49,827 nt of DNA. Source: an uncultured Pelagibacteraceae bacterium. Lineage in GTDB: Bacteria; Pseudomonadota; Alphaproteobacteria; Pelagibacterales; Pelagibacteraceae. Below the pieces are notes generated by a model. The model was given only the letters and a program-made list of their open reading frames with translations. It did not search any database and was not told the origin of the DNA. Where the stretch lies: contig CACPQM010000010.1 in assembly GCA_902636075.1 (NCBI GenBank), positions 1-49,827 on the forward strand. The letters run 5' to 3'. The position numbers and the translations under genes were made by a program. This document shows positions 8,437 through 17,052 of this stretch, one piece after another (the first letter of the stretch is position 1; the number at the start of each line of letters is the position of its first letter).

Positions 8437-9321
8437 ATGAAAAAATATATAATTGTTACTGGTGGTGCTGGGTTTGTCGGTTCAAACTTAATAGAATATT
8501 TAATTAAAAAAACTAAGTTTAAACTTATTAGTTTAGATAATTATTCGAGTGGATCAAAAAAAAATCATATTAGATCAAATAGAGTTAAATATATAAAAGG
8601 AGATACTTCGAATATATGCAAAATACTATCAATTCACAAAAAAAATATAAAATCAGTTTTTCACTTTGGAGAGTTCGCAAGAATATATCAAAGTTTTAAA
8701 AATTTTAATCAATGTTTTGATTCAAATTCAATTGGAACAAAAGAAGTTTTTAAATTTTGTTTAGATAACGATATTAAATTAATTTATTCAGCAACATCAG
8801 CAAGTTTAGGAAATAAAGGTAATGATAAAAATTTATCGCCTTATGCTTTTACAAAGTTTAAAAACCTAGAATTACTTGAGAATTTAAAAAAATGGTTTAA
8901 TTTTAAATTTGAAATTGTTTATTTTTATAATGTTTATGGAAAAAAACAAATTTGTGATGGAAACATGGCAACAGTAATCGGTATTTTCCAAAATCAGTAT
9001 AAAAAGGGTATACCTCTAACAATTGTAAGACCAGGGACTCAATCCAGAAGGTTTACTCATATATCAGATACTATTAAAGTATGTTACGAAGCATGGAAGG
9101 CAAATAAATGTGCGCATTATAGCATTTCTCATAAACAATCCTTTAAAATTATTGAAGTAGCAAGTATGTTTAAATGTAAAGTTAAATATTTACCATACAG
9201 AGAAGGTGAAAGATATGCATCTGCATTAACGAATATGTCAATGAATAAGAGAGTTTTTAAAAGATTTGGAAAAATAAGTTTGAAAGATTATGTAAGTTCG
9301 TTTATTAAGTCTAAAAATTAA
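8437..9321 (+). CDS. NAD-dependent epimerase/dehydratase (GalE-like SDR)
   Basis: The 294-residue extended SDR has [11 protein letters not shown] at residues 7-17, [11 protein letters not shown] (in place of the usual HxAA), [18 protein letters not shown] (YxxxK) and RRFTHISDT. The open frame continues upstream into the 5S rRNA, but that part is rRNA, so the ATG at 8437 is the start. It lies only 10 nt beyond the 5S gene with no Shine-Dalgarno. It presumably acts on a nucleotide sugar for the surface glycan encoded on the other side of the 5S gene. The HFGE substitution makes the exact reaction uncertain. Its stop is one base from rpmJ. Confidence 0.85.
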   Translation: MKKYIIVTGGAGFVGSNLIEYLIKKTKFKLISLDNYSSGSKKNHIRSNRVKYIKGDTSNICKILSIHKKNIKSVFHFGEFARIYQSFKNFNQCFDSNSIGTKEVFKFCLDNDIKLIYSATSASLGNKGNDKNLSPYAFTKFKNLELLENLKKWFNFKFEIVYFYNVYGKKQICDGNMATVIGIFQNQYKKGIPLTIVRPGTQSRRFTHISDTIKVCYEAWKANKCAHYSISHKQSFKIIEVASMFKCKVKYLPYREGERYASALTNMSMNKRVFKRFGKISLKDYVSSFIKSKN

Positions 9322-9322
9322 T

Positions 9323-9448
9323 ATGAAAATTGCAAGTTCTTTAAAATCATTAAAAAAAAGAGATCTTAATTCTAAGTTAGTTAGAAGAAGAGGCAGAGTA
9401 TATATAATTAACAAAAAAAATCCTAAATTCAAAGCTAGACAGAAATGA
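9323..9448 (+). CDS. rpmJ: 50S ribosomal protein L36 (bL36), cysteine-free type
   Basis: The 41-residue product begins [18 protein letters not shown] and continues [19 protein letters not shown], the alternative (zinc-free, C-minus) L36 form; it contains no cysteine. L36 binds 23S rRNA late in large-subunit assembly. The ATG is one base after the epimerase stop, so the two are almost certainly cotranscribed, possibly with 5S. The gene is short enough to be missed by length-filtered gene finding. Confidence 0.95.
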   Translation: MKIASSLKSLKKRDLNSKLVRRRGRVYIINKKNPKFKARQK

Positions 9449-9460
9449 TCTAAAGATCAT
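9445..9460 (+). repeat. Small perfect inverted repeat across the rpmJ stop codon
   Basis: ATGATC at 9445-9450 and GATCAT at 9455-9460 are perfect reverse complements around TAAA, and the repeat includes the rpmJ TGA. It is followed by TACTTAAAAA and not by a T-run, so it is a weak candidate for a processing or attenuation hairpin before pntAA. Confidence 0.35.
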
Positions 9461-9471
9461 TACTTAAAAAT

Positions 9472-10560
9472 ATGATTATCGGTTCAGTTTCAGAAGATAA
9501 AAACTTTGAAAAAAGAGTTGCCATTACTCTAGAAACGGTAAAAAAATATAAATCATTAGGATTAGAAATTTACCTTTGTAAAAACTATGCAACACACCTC
9601 GGAATTATTGATGAAGAATATGTGAAGGAAGGTGCAACTATTTTTGATAGTGAAGAAAAAGTTATTTCAAATTCTAATTTAGTGGTTCAGCTTAACATTC
9701 CAAATGAAGAAAACATTAAAAAGTTTAGACAAGATCAAATTTTAATAGGCGTATTGAATCCATATTTAAACGAAAAAAAATTAAAAGAATTAATATCAAA
9801 AAACGTAAATTGTTTTTCTCTTGAGTTATTACCAAGAATTACAAGAGCACAATCAATGGATATTTTATCATCACAAGCTAATCTCGCTGGGTACAAAGCA
9901 GTTATAGACTCTTTTGCTTATTTCCAAAAAGCAATCCCAATGATGATGACAGCGGCTGGAACAATTTCTGCAGCAAAGGTTTTGATTGTTGGTGCTGGTG
10001 TTGCTGGTTTACAAGCTATTGCTACCTCAAAAAGAATGGGGGCTATAGTTTTTGCAACAGATGTAAGATCAGCTTCTAAGGAACAAGTTGAAAGTTTGGG
10101 AGGAAAATTTTTAACAGTAGAGGGATCAGAGAATCTGGAAACAGATGGAGGATATGCAAAAGAAACATCTGAAGAATTTAAAAAAAAACAAGAAGACTTA
10201 TTAAGAGAAACTTTAAAGAAAATTGATATAGTAATCTGTACAGCTTTAATACCAGGAAAAAAGGCCCCATTAATTATCAAAAAAGATATGATTGATGTTA
10301 TGCAAAGTGGGTCTATAATTTATGACTTAGCTGCTTCACAAGGTGGAAATTCAGAATTAACGAAAGTTAATGAAATTATAGATCAAAATGGAGTAAAAAT
10401 TATGGGTGAGGCTAACATTTTAAATAAATTACCAGTTTCAGCATCAAATCTTTATTCAAAAAATATGTTTAATTTTGTAAATAACTTATTTGATAAGAAT
10501 AAAAAAAGTTTTGAAATAAACTTAGAAGATGAAATAATAAAAAAAACAATGGTTAAATAA
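9472..10560 (+). CDS. pntAA: NAD(P) transhydrogenase subunit alpha part 1 (domain I)
   Basis: The 362-residue NAD(H)-binding component of proton-translocating transhydrogenase matches the split alpha subunit of the Rhodospirillum type. It has the RITRAQSMD loop (R..Q..D residues at the hydride-transfer site, about 122-130) and the nucleotide motif VGAGVAGLQAIATSKRMGA near 169-187, followed by ATDVR. The complex uses the proton gradient to reduce NADP+ with NADH. It heads pntAA-pntAB-pntB and overlaps pntAB by one base (TAATG). No clear Shine-Dalgarno precedes the ATG. Confidence 0.95.
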   Translation: MIIGSVSEDKNFEKRVAITLETVKKYKSLGLEIYLCKNYATHLGIIDEEYVKEGATIFDSEEKVISNSNLVVQLNIPNEENIKKFRQDQILIGVLNPYLNEKKLKELISKNVNCFSLELLPRITRAQSMDILSSQANLAGYKAVIDSFAYFQKAIPMMMTAAGTISAAKVLIVGAGVAGLQAIATSKRMGAIVFATDVRSASKEQVESLGGKFLTVEGSENLETDGGYAKETSEEFKKKQEDLLRETLKKIDIVICTALIPGKKAPLIIKKDMIDVMQSGSIIYDLAASQGGNSELTKVNEIIDQNGVKIMGEANILNKLPVSASNLYSKNMFNFVNNLFDKNKKSFEINLEDEIIKKTMVK

Positions 10561-10862
10561 TGGAAATTGATCCTTTTATATTTAGATTGAGTATATTTAT
10601 TTTATCAATTTTTGTTGGCTATTATGTTGTGTGGAGTGTTACTCCATCTCTTCATACGCCTTTAATGTCTGTAACTAATGCAATTTCATCTGTAATAATT
10701 GTTGGAGCAATTATAGCGGCTTTAGCGGGATCCTCAGAGCGTATATTTTCAACCTCAAATATGTTTGGTTTTCTCGCAATTATTTTAGCAGCTGTAAATA
10801 TTTTTGGTGGCTTTCTAGTCACACAAAGAATGTTGCAAATGTATAAAAAGAAGAAAAAATAA
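10560..10862 (+). CDS. pntAB: NAD(P) transhydrogenase subunit alpha part 2 (membrane)
   Basis: This 100-residue membrane protein has about three hydrophobic helices and the family segment HTPLMSVTNAISSVIIVGA, followed by GFLVTQRML. It corresponds to the domain II part carried at the C-terminus of fused PntA in E. coli. Its lysine-rich tail (KKKKK) is probably cytoplasmic. It lies between pntAA (1-nt overlap) and pntB (6-nt gap), consistent with one transcript and a 1:1:1 complex in the inner membrane. Confidence 0.95.
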   Translation: MEIDPFIFRLSIFILSIFVGYYVVWSVTPSLHTPLMSVTNAISSVIIVGAIIAALAGSSERIFSTSNMFGFLAIILAAVNIFGGFLVTQRMLQMYKKKKK

Positions 10863-10868
10863 AACATT

Positions 10869-12263
10869 ATGTCAGCAAATTTATCAGCCTTTTTTTATTT
10901 AATTTCAGGAATATTATTCATACTTGCTCTTAGAGGTCTGTCTTCTCCTGAAACCTCTAGAAGAGGGAATTATTTCGGTATTGCTGGTATGGCTATTTCA
11001 ATATTAGTAACTTTCTTATCAGTAGGAAATTTTGGTCCAGGATTTATTTACGTTTTAATTTTTCTTCTAATTGGAGGAAGTGTAGGTGCATTTATTGCAT
11101 TTAAAATACCGATGACTGCAATGCCAGAACTAGTTGCTGGCTTTCACAGTCTTGTAGGACTTGCCGCAGTTTTTGTTGCAATTTCGGCTTTTTTAAATCC
11201 TGATGCATTTAATTTAGGAACTGTTGCAAACATAAAATTAGCAAGCTTAATTGAAATGTCACTTGGTGCAGCCATAGGAGCAATAACTTTTTCAGGTTCA
11301 ATTATTGCCTTTTTAAAACTTAGAGGAATAATGTCTGGATCACCAATTACATTTAAAGGACAGCATTTAATAAATTTAGTATTAGGATTAACTATTATAT
11401 TTTTAATTTTTTATTTATGTTTGTCACAGTCTTCTAATATATTCTGGTCTATTGTTATAATATCTTTTCTAGTAGGTGTTTTGCTTATAATACCAATTGG
11501 TGGCGCAGATATGCCAGTTGTTATTTCTATGTTAAATTCATACTCAGGTTGGGCAGCTGCTGGCATAGGCTTTACATTAGAAAATTCTGCTTTGATAATA
11601 ACTGGCGCATTAGTAGGATCATCAGGAGCTATTCTTTCTTACATAATGTGCAAAGGAATGAATAGATCATTCTTTAATGTTATTCTTGGAGGGTGGGGTG
11701 CAAACGAACAATCTACAACTTTAGAAAGTAAAGAGCAAAAACCAGTAAAAAATGGAAATGCAGATGATGCAGCTTTTTTAATGAAAAATGCTTCGTCTGT
11801 TATTATTGTTCCAGGATATGGAATGGCTGTAGCACAAGCTCAACATGCATTAAGAGAAATGGTGGACGCTCTAAAAAAAAATGGAGTTAAGGTTTCATAT
11901 GCTATTCATCCCGTAGCAGGAAGAATGCCAGGACACATGAATGTTTTATTGGCTGAAGCTAATGTACCATATGATGAAGTTTTTGAATTAGAAGAAATAA
12001 ATAATGATTTTGCAAATTGTGACGTAGCTTATGTAATCGGAGCAAATGATGTCACAAACCCTGTAGCAAAATCAGATCCTCAAAGTCCGATTTATGGAAT
12101 GCCTGTTTTGGATGTTGAAAAAAGTAAATCAGTATTGTTTGTTAAAAGAAGCTTATCACCTGGATATGCCGGAATTGACAATGATCTTTTTTATCGAGAT
12201 AATACACTAATGTTATTTGCAGATGCAAAAAAAATGACCGAAGAAATAGTTAAGAGCTTATAA
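10869..12263 (+). CDS. pntB: NAD(P) transhydrogenase subunit beta
   Basis: The 464-residue beta subunit has an N-terminal membrane region of about eight or nine helices and a C-terminal NADP(H)-binding domain III. Domain III shows [18 protein letters not shown] near residue 315, [28 protein letters not shown] and [13 protein letters not shown], all diagnostic. With PntAA and PntAB it forms the proton-translocating transhydrogenase, a main source of NADPH. The next gene starts at the base after its stop. Confidence 0.96.
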   Translation: MSANLSAFFYLISGILFILALRGLSSPETSRRGNYFGIAGMAISILVTFLSVGNFGPGFIYVLIFLLIGGSVGAFIAFKIPMTAMPELVAGFHSLVGLAAVFVAISAFLNPDAFNLGTVANIKLASLIEMSLGAAIGAITFSGSIIAFLKLRGIMSGSPITFKGQHLINLVLGLTIIFLIFYLCLSQSSNIFWSIVIISFLVGVLLIIPIGGADMPVVISMLNSYSGWAAAGIGFTLENSALIITGALVGSSGAILSYIMCKGMNRSFFNVILGGWGANEQSTTLESKEQKPVKNGNADDAAFLMKNASSVIIVPGYGMAVAQAQHALREMVDALKKNGVKVSYAIHPVAGRMPGHMNVLLAEANVPYDEVFELEEINNDFANCDVAYVIGANDVTNPVAKSDPQSPIYGMPVLDVEKSKSVLFVKRSLSPGYAGIDNDLFYRDNTLMLFADAKKMTEEIVKSL

Positions 12264-12956
12264 TTGACTGAAATTTTTTGTGATATTGCTGATATTAAAC
12301 TAATTAAAAAGTTTAATAAAAAAAAAATTGTGAAAGGTTTTACTACTAATCCAAGCCTAATGAGACAGGCTGGTGCAAAAGATTACGAAAAATACTCAAA
12401 AAAAATATTAAAAATTACAAAGAAACCTGTCTCCTGTGAAGTTTTTGCTGATGATGTTAAAAATATGATTTTGCAAGGAGATAAAATAAGTAAATGGGCT
12501 AAAAATGTATATGTTAAAGTTCCTGTAACAAACTCAAAGGGAAAGTTTATGGGGAAGGTAATAAAAGCACTAAATGATAAAAAAATAAAATTAAATGTTA
12601 CTGCTGTTTATACTTCCAAACAAACCGAGCAGATTTTAAAAAATATCAATAATAATACCAGCGTTATTATTTCAATTTTTGCTGGAAGAATGGCCGATAC
12701 TGGAAAAGATCCTATTCCTCAATTTAAAGAAAGTTTAAGAATTTCAAAAAAATTCAAAAATGTTAAAATACTATGGGCAAGCACAAGAGAACCCTATAAT
12801 TATGTTCAAGCCAAAAAATTAGGATGTCAAATAATTACTGTTCCTCCAAGCATAATTGAAAAAATTGAAAAATTTGGCAAGAGTTTTAAACAACTTACTT
12901 TAGATACAGTCAAAGGTTTTCTTCTAGATACAAATAAATCTAATTTTATTTTATAA
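12264..12956 (+). CDS. tal: Transaldolase (short TalC/MipB-like type)
   Basis: The 230-residue protein belongs to the small transaldolase/fructose-6-phosphate aldolase branch. It has FCDIADI at the start, KGFTTNPSLM (residues 24-33), SCEVF, the Schiff-base lysine K85 in YVKVPVTN, NVTAVYT and FAGRMADTG. It moves dihydroxyacetone units in the non-oxidative pentose phosphate pathway. The start is TTG, directly after the pntB stop with no gap, implying translational coupling and a shared transcript. Transaldolase versus F6P-aldolase activity is not settled by sequence. Confidence 0.88.
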   Translation: MTEIFCDIADIKLIKKFNKKKIVKGFTTNPSLMRQAGAKDYEKYSKKILKITKKPVSCEVFADDVKNMILQGDKISKWAKNVYVKVPVTNSKGKFMGKVIKALNDKKIKLNVTAVYTSKQTEQILKNINNNTSVIISIFAGRMADTGKDPIPQFKESLRISKKFKNVKILWASTREPYNYVQAKKLGCQIITVPPSIIEKIEKFGKSFKQLTLDTVKGFLLDTNKSNFIL

Positions 12957-12959
12957 ATT

Positions 12960-13036
12960 TGGTTGCGGGGGACGGATTTGAACCGCCGACCTCAAGGTTA
13001 TGAGCCTTGCGAGCTACCAGGCTGCTCCACCCCGCG
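12960..13036 (-). tRNA. Initiator tRNA-fMet (CAT)
   Basis: Read on the minus strand the gene starts CGCGGGG and ends CCCCGCAACCA with the CCA encoded. Position 1 (C) and 72 (A) are unpaired, the hallmark of bacterial initiators. The anticodon loop is CTCATAA, giving CAT. The anticodon stem is CAAGG/CCTTG: two G-C pairs next to the loop but an A-T at 29:41 in place of the third, a form I recall from other alphaproteobacteria. It lies 3 nt downstream of rpsU on the same strand and 3 nt from the tal stop on the other. Confidence 0.96.
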
Positions 13037-13039
13037 ATG

Positions 13040-13246
13040 TTAAATCCTGTTTTTTAATTTATTTAGCTTCTTAACTCTTTTTATATTTTCTTGAAGAATT
13101 CTTTTTTTCTTTTCTGATGGTTTTTCATAAGTATTTTTTAACTTAACTATTTTAAAAAAACCATCTCTTTGGAGTTTTCTTTTTAAAACTCTTAATGCTT
13201 GCTCAATATTATTATCTTTAACTTCTATTTTAATAACTACCTCCAA
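13040..13246 (-). CDS. rpsU: 30S ribosomal protein S21 (bS21)
   Basis: The product (68 residues from the furthest plausible start) contains EVKDNNIEQALRVLKRKLQ and YEKPSEKKKR, typical of alphaproteobacterial S21, with a lysine-rich C-terminus. S21 sits near the 3' end of 16S rRNA and aids mRNA binding at initiation. There is no in-frame ATG. TTG at 13246 is the conventional choice, but it overlaps a perfect GGAGG (13244-13240). An ATT at 13234, 5 nt after that GGAGG, would give a start closer to homologue length. The true start is therefore uncertain. Confidence 0.93.
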   Translation of the reverse strand: MEVVIKIEVKDNNIEQALRVLKRKLQRDGFFKIVKLKNTYEKPSEKKKRILQENIKRVKKLNKLKNRI

Positions 13247-13306
13247 AAAGGCAACTTCGTAGCACTTTATAAATTATTTGTCTATTACAATTCATTATTT
13301 TTTAAA

Positions 13307-13870
13307 TTATTTTGATTTTTCTCTCTCTTTTTTCTCTCTTTTTAATCTTCTTTCAGATTTTTCAATAGCATCAATTAAATCTTTTTGATTAAATAAACCC
13401 ATTGCAACGGGATCTTTAGCATTTAGATTATTGAAATTCCAATAACTTTTATTTCTTATTGCTGTTACAGAGTTTTTTGTAATACCAACTAATTTAGCAA
13501 TTTGAGAGTCTTTTAAGATAGAGTGTTGTTTAATTAACCAAAGTGCAGAGTCGGGTTTATCTTGACGTTTTGATAATGGAATATATTTCTTAGTCTTTTT
13601 TTCTTCATTATTTCTGATCTCTACCTTATTCTCTCTCATAGATAAGGGTCTATCCTGATCTTTTGAAGATAACTCTATTTCCTCTCTAGTTAATTGACCT
13701 GCAATAATTGGGTTATAACCAACAATACCTTTTGCAACCTCTCCATCAGCAATTCCCTGAATTTCAACCTCATGTAATTTGCAAAATTCTGATATTTGTT
13801 TAAACGTTAACGAGGTATTTTCAACTAGCCAAACTGCAGTAGCCATTGGCATTAATGGTCCTTCATTCAT
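13307..13870 (-). CDS. trcR: TrcR/DUF1013-family cell-cycle regulator
   Basis: The 187-residue protein opens with PLMPMATAVWLVENTSLTF, then ISEFCKLHEVEIQGIADGEVA. This is the signature of the alphaproteobacterial DUF1013 family, named TrcR in Caulobacter and linked to RNA polymerase and cell-cycle transcription. A second helix-turn-helix-like block (LIKQHSILKDSQIAKLVGIT) lies in the middle, and the C-terminus is highly basic. The ATG overlaps the rpmE stop by one base. Function is inferred from the family. Confidence 0.88.
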   Translation of the reverse strand: MNEGPLMPMATAVWLVENTSLTFKQISEFCKLHEVEIQGIADGEVAKGIVGYNPIIAGQLTREEIELSSKDQDRPLSMRENKVEIRNNEEKKTKKYIPLSKRQDKPDSALWLIKQHSILKDSQIAKLVGITKNSVTAIRNKSYWNFNNLNAKDPVAMGLFNQKDLIDAIEKSERRLKREKKEREKSK

Positions 13871-14097
13871 TACTTGTTTTCTGATCTAAAATTTTGGAAT
13901 TTTTTGTTAAATTTACTTACACGACCTTTATCAAGAATTCTTTGTTTACCACCTGTCCATGCAGAATGAGATTTAGGGTCAATTTCAAGTTTCAATATTT
14001 CTCCTTCAGTTCCCCAAGTTGATTTGGTCTCAAACTGTGTACCATCAGTCATTTCAACTTTTATATTGTGATAATTAGGATGAATATTTTTTTTCAT
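13870..14097 (-). CDS. rpmE: 50S ribosomal protein L31 (bL31), cysteine-free type
   Basis: The 75-residue protein begins [19 protein letters not shown] and contains [15 protein letters not shown], both typical of L31. It has no cysteine, so it is the zinc-independent form. L31 sits at the central protuberance and bridges the subunits. It is followed at once by trcR (1-nt overlap) and preceded by suhB with a 35-nt gap. Confidence 0.96.
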   Translation of the reverse strand: MKKNIHPNYHNIKVEMTDGTQFETKSTWGTEGEILKLEIDPKSHSAWTGGKQRILDKGRVSKFNKKFQNFRSENK

Positions 14098-14132
14098 AGC
14101 CGGTCTTATAGCAAAAAGTTTATTAAAAACAA

Positions 14133-14879
14133 TTAAAAGTTATCAAGTTTTTGCATCATTTTTGGATAAATAGTGCTACTTGCTGCTCTAATATCTATAC
14201 TATCATATTTAAATTTCGAAATATTATTCGTAGTTCCTCCTGCCTCCTTAACAATAAGTATACCAGCAGCTATATCCCATAAATTAATTTTGTTGTGAAA
14301 AAAACCATCTAATCTTCCTGCTCCAACATAAGCTAAATCTAGCGCTGTACATCCAGAACATCTCATATTTAAACTTGGATAAATTACCTTCAACCCACCT
14401 TGGTTAGATGAAAATAAACATTCCTCTATATCATTTTTATTAGATACTCTTATTCTGTGGTTATTAAAAAAAGCTCCATTATTTTTTTCTGCAAAAAATA
14501 TTTCACTTTTTATTGGATCATAAATTAAAGCTGATATTAATTCATTATCTATTTTAAGGGCTAACGAAATTGCAAAATGAGGTATGCCATGTAAAAAATT
14601 AGTTGTTCCATCAATTGGGTCAATAATCCAAACTTTATCTCTATCATTATTTTCAATTTTACCACTTTCCTCTGTCAAAATGGAATAATTCTTCTTTGAT
14701 CTCTTTAACTCTTCAATTAAGATTTCCTCTACTCTTTTATCAGTTTTAGTTACAAAATCTCTTGGACCTTTTTTTGCAACTTGTAAATTTTCAATCTCTC
14801 CGAAGTCTCTAATAATTATTTTAGATGCTTTTTCACAAGCCTTGATCATAATATTTAAATTTGGAGAAATAGAGTTCAT
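14133..14879 (-). CDS. suhB: Inositol-monophosphatase family protein (SuhB-like)
   Basis: The 248-residue protein has the metal-binding motifs of the family: EESG near residue 67, [19 protein letters not shown] near 84-102, and [16 protein letters not shown] near 200. Family members hydrolyse inositol or related sugar phosphates; SuhB also acts with Nus factors in rRNA transcription. The neighbourhood of ribosomal protein and efp genes would fit either role. Substrate is not shown by sequence. Confidence 0.9.
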   Translation of the reverse strand: MNSISPNLNIMIKACEKASKIIIRDFGEIENLQVAKKGPRDFVTKTDKRVEEILIEELKRSKKNYSILTEESGKIENNDRDKVWIIDPIDGTTNFLHGIPHFAISLALKIDNELISALIYDPIKSEIFFAEKNNGAFFNNHRIRVSNKNDIEECLFSSNQGGLKVIYPSLNMRCSGCTALDLAYVGAGRLDGFFHNKINLWDIAAGILIVKEAGGTTNNISKFKYDSIDIRAASSTIYPKMMQKLDNF

Positions 14880-14882
14880 TTA

Positions 14883-15443
14883 TTAAATTTTTTTTACATA
14901 TTCAAGCGTTCTTGTATCAAGAACTATTTCATCGTTAGCCTCTATAAATGGAGGAACTTGAATTTTAATACCACTATCAAGAATTGCTGGTTTATAAGAT
15001 GATGAGACTGTCTGGCCCTTTAAAGCTGCATCAGTTGAGGCAATTTTACAATTTACTTGGTTAGGAAGTTCAACTGAAATTGCATTTTCATTATAAAAAC
15101 TAATTGAAACCTCAAGATTTTCAGTCAATAATTTACCTTTTTCACCAATAGTATTTTTTTTAATTTCGATTTGCTCAAATGTTTTAGGATTCATAAAAAA
15201 ATAATTATTTTCATCATAATAAAGAAAATTAAAATTTGTTTCTTCTAATGATGCCTTTTCAACAGATTCACTTGATCTAAACCGTTCATTTAACTTTGTG
15301 TTTTTACCAACACTTTTCATTTCTACTTGAGCAAACGCTCCACCTTTACCTGGTTTGACATGTTGAGTTTTTAAAACTTGCCATAAGTCATTTTTATATT
15401 CTAAAAGCATCCCAACTCTGATTTCCCCAGCATTAATTTTCAT
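14883..15443 (-). CDS. efp: Elongation factor P
   Basis: This 186-residue EF-P has three domains of expected length. The start MKINAGEIRVGMLLEYKND leads to the tip loop HVKPGKGGAF, where K33 corresponds to the modified lysine K34 of E. coli EF-P. The C-terminus has the OB-fold segment GIKIQVPPFI. EF-P relieves ribosome stalling at polyproline. Its start overlaps the thiE stop by 4 nt and it ends 3 nt before suhB. No modification enzyme gene is visible nearby. Confidence 0.97.
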   Translation of the reverse strand: MKINAGEIRVGMLLEYKNDLWQVLKTQHVKPGKGGAFAQVEMKSVGKNTKLNERFRSSESVEKASLEETNFNFLYYDENNYFFMNPKTFEQIEIKKNTIGEKGKLLTENLEVSISFYNENAISVELPNQVNCKIASTDAALKGQTVSSSYKPAILDSGIKIQVPPFIEANDEIVLDTRTLEYVKKI

Positions 15444-16054
15444 CTTAATATTTCTATTGCTTTTTTTGGTTTAATTTTTTTATTATTCCAGATGTAACTT
15501 GAAATAGCTAAAAAATCAGCTTTATTCAATAACAGATTTTTATAATTACTAGAATTAATTCCTCCAATTGCAACTAATGGAATATCAGTAATCTTACTTA
15601 TTTCATTTAAAATTTTAGTAGTGGCTTGATATCTAATTTTTTTGGTTTTTGTTGAATAAAAAGCTCCAAAAGCTATGTAGTTTGCTTTTGATTTAATAGC
15701 AGTTTTGGCAAGTCTAATTGAATTGTGACAAGTAACTCCAATTATCTTATTTCCAATTATTTTCCTAGCTTTTTCAATTTTCATATCATTTTGACCTAAA
15801 TGACAACCATCAGCATCAAGTTTTTTTGTAAGTATTGGATCGTCATTAATAATAAATTTTACTCTATTATTTTTACATATTTTTTTTATTTTTTTACCGA
15901 TCATAATTTTTTCTCTCAAAGAGTAACTTTTAAATCGCATCTGAAAAAAAGTAACCTTATTAGTTTTCAAAACTAATTGGAGATTTTTATAGAAGTCATT
16001 ATCTATTTTATTTGGGGAAATAAGATAAATAAATTTTTTTTTATTTATTTTCAA
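15440..16054 (-). CDS. thiE: Thiamine-phosphate synthase (ThiE-like)
   Basis: The 204-residue TIM-barrel protein shows ThiE motifs in order: FFQMRFKS, FIINDDPILTKKLDADGCHLG, IGVTCHNS, YIAFGAFYSTKTK and VAIGGI. ThiE joins HMP-pyrophosphate with thiazole phosphate to make thiamine phosphate. Some motif positions are relaxed (QMR for QLR, GAF for GPI/GPV), so TenI or a divergent ThiE paralogue is possible. It overlaps fda by 14 nt and efp by 4 nt. It pairs in function with thiD at 35290. Confidence 0.75.
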   Translation of the reverse strand: MKINKKKFIYLISPNKIDNDFYKNLQLVLKTNKVTFFQMRFKSYSLREKIMIGKKIKKICKNNRVKFIINDDPILTKKLDADGCHLGQNDMKIEKARKIIGNKIIGVTCHNSIRLAKTAIKSKANYIAFGAFYSTKTKKIRYQATTKILNEISKITDIPLVAIGGINSSNYKNLLLNKADFLAISSYIWNNKKIKPKKAIEILR

Positions 16055-17051
16055 GTTCGTTAGACCATTCTCCCTTAGCAGCTAGAGAACACATTTTAGC
16101 TCTATGATTAAAAATATTTTGGGTTTTCTCTAAATCTTTAATATTTTTTGACCATATTTTTAGAGCACTTTGCTGAAGAGCCCTTCCATATGAATAAGTC
16201 ATTATAAAGTTCGTATTATTATTTTTGCTAATTAAATTTAAATTTTCTGTTGCTTCTATTTCTGATTGACCTCCAGATAAGAAAGCAACCCCTGGCACTT
16301 CACTTGGTACCGAATTTTTAAGACATTCAAGTGTTTTTTCTGAAATCTCCTCTTTAGAGATTTTATCTTTTGACTGATTACCAGCCAATATCATATTTGG
16401 TTTTAAAATAATTCCTGAAAGATCAACTTTATGTAATATCAATTCATCAAAACATTTTTTAATCACTTCTGATGTCTTGCTTAAACAAAGGTCAGCAGAA
16501 TGGTCTCCATCCATTAATACTTCAGGTTCTACAATTGGAACCATTCTACTTTCTTGAACCAATGCAGCATACCTAGCTAATACATGAGCATTACTATGAA
16601 TTGCTAACTTACTTGGATATTTATCACTTATAGTATAAACCGCTCTCCATTTTGTAAATCTTGCACCTAGTTCATAGTATTTTTTTAATCTTTCTCTCAG
16701 TCCATCTAAACCTTCGGTAACTTTTTCTTCGAAGGAATTTGCTAAATCCTTAGCACCTGTATCAACTTTAATCCCTGGTATTGCACCTGAAGATGAAATT
16801 AAATCAGGGATTGATTTGCCTAAACTAGTTGTTTGTTTTATTGTTTCATCAAATAGAATGACGCCACCTATACATTCTTTCATGCCCATTGAAGAAAATA
16901 AGGTTTCTCTAAATAAAAGTCTATTTTCTGGAGTTGAATTAACATTTACTGCCATAAGTCTTTTTGTCATAGTTCCATTACTTTCGTCTGCCGCAAGGAT
17001 ACCCCTACCTTTTGAAATTATATTTAGTGCAATTTTATTAAGTTCTGACAT
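16041..17051 (-). CDS. fda: Fructose-bisphosphate aldolase, class I
   Basis: The 336-residue protein is of the eukaryote-like class I aldolase family: GRGILAADESNGTM at residues 15-28, FTKWRAVYTI near 132-141, EPEVLMDGDH and the Schiff-base lysine K217 in GIILKPNMILAG. FLSGGQSEIEAT and a SYGRALQQSALK block follow. It cleaves fructose 1,6-bisphosphate to triose phosphates without a metal. It is the last of the tkt-gap-pgk-fda carbon genes and starts one base after the pgk stop. Confidence 0.96.
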   Translation of the reverse strand: MSELNKIALNIISKGRGILAADESNGTMTKRLMAVNVNSTPENRLLFRETLFSSMGMKECIGGVILFDETIKQTTSLGKSIPDLISSSGAIPGIKVDTGAKDLANSFEEKVTEGLDGLRERLKKYYELGARFTKWRAVYTISDKYPSKLAIHSNAHVLARYAALVQESRMVPIVEPEVLMDGDHSADLCLSKTSEVIKKCFDELILHKVDLSGIILKPNMILAGNQSKDKISKEEISEKTLECLKNSVPSEVPGVAFLSGGQSEIEATENLNLISKNNNTNFIMTYSYGRALQQSALKIWSKNIKDLEKTQNIFNHRAKMCSLAAKGEWSNELENK

Positions 17052-17052
17052 A

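Noticed and set aside
12960..13036. A-T pair at 29:41 in the initiator tRNA as a novelty
   Set aside because: The departure from the three-G-C rule is real, but I recall the same AGG/CCT form from other alphaproteobacterial initiators, so it is likely lineage-typical.
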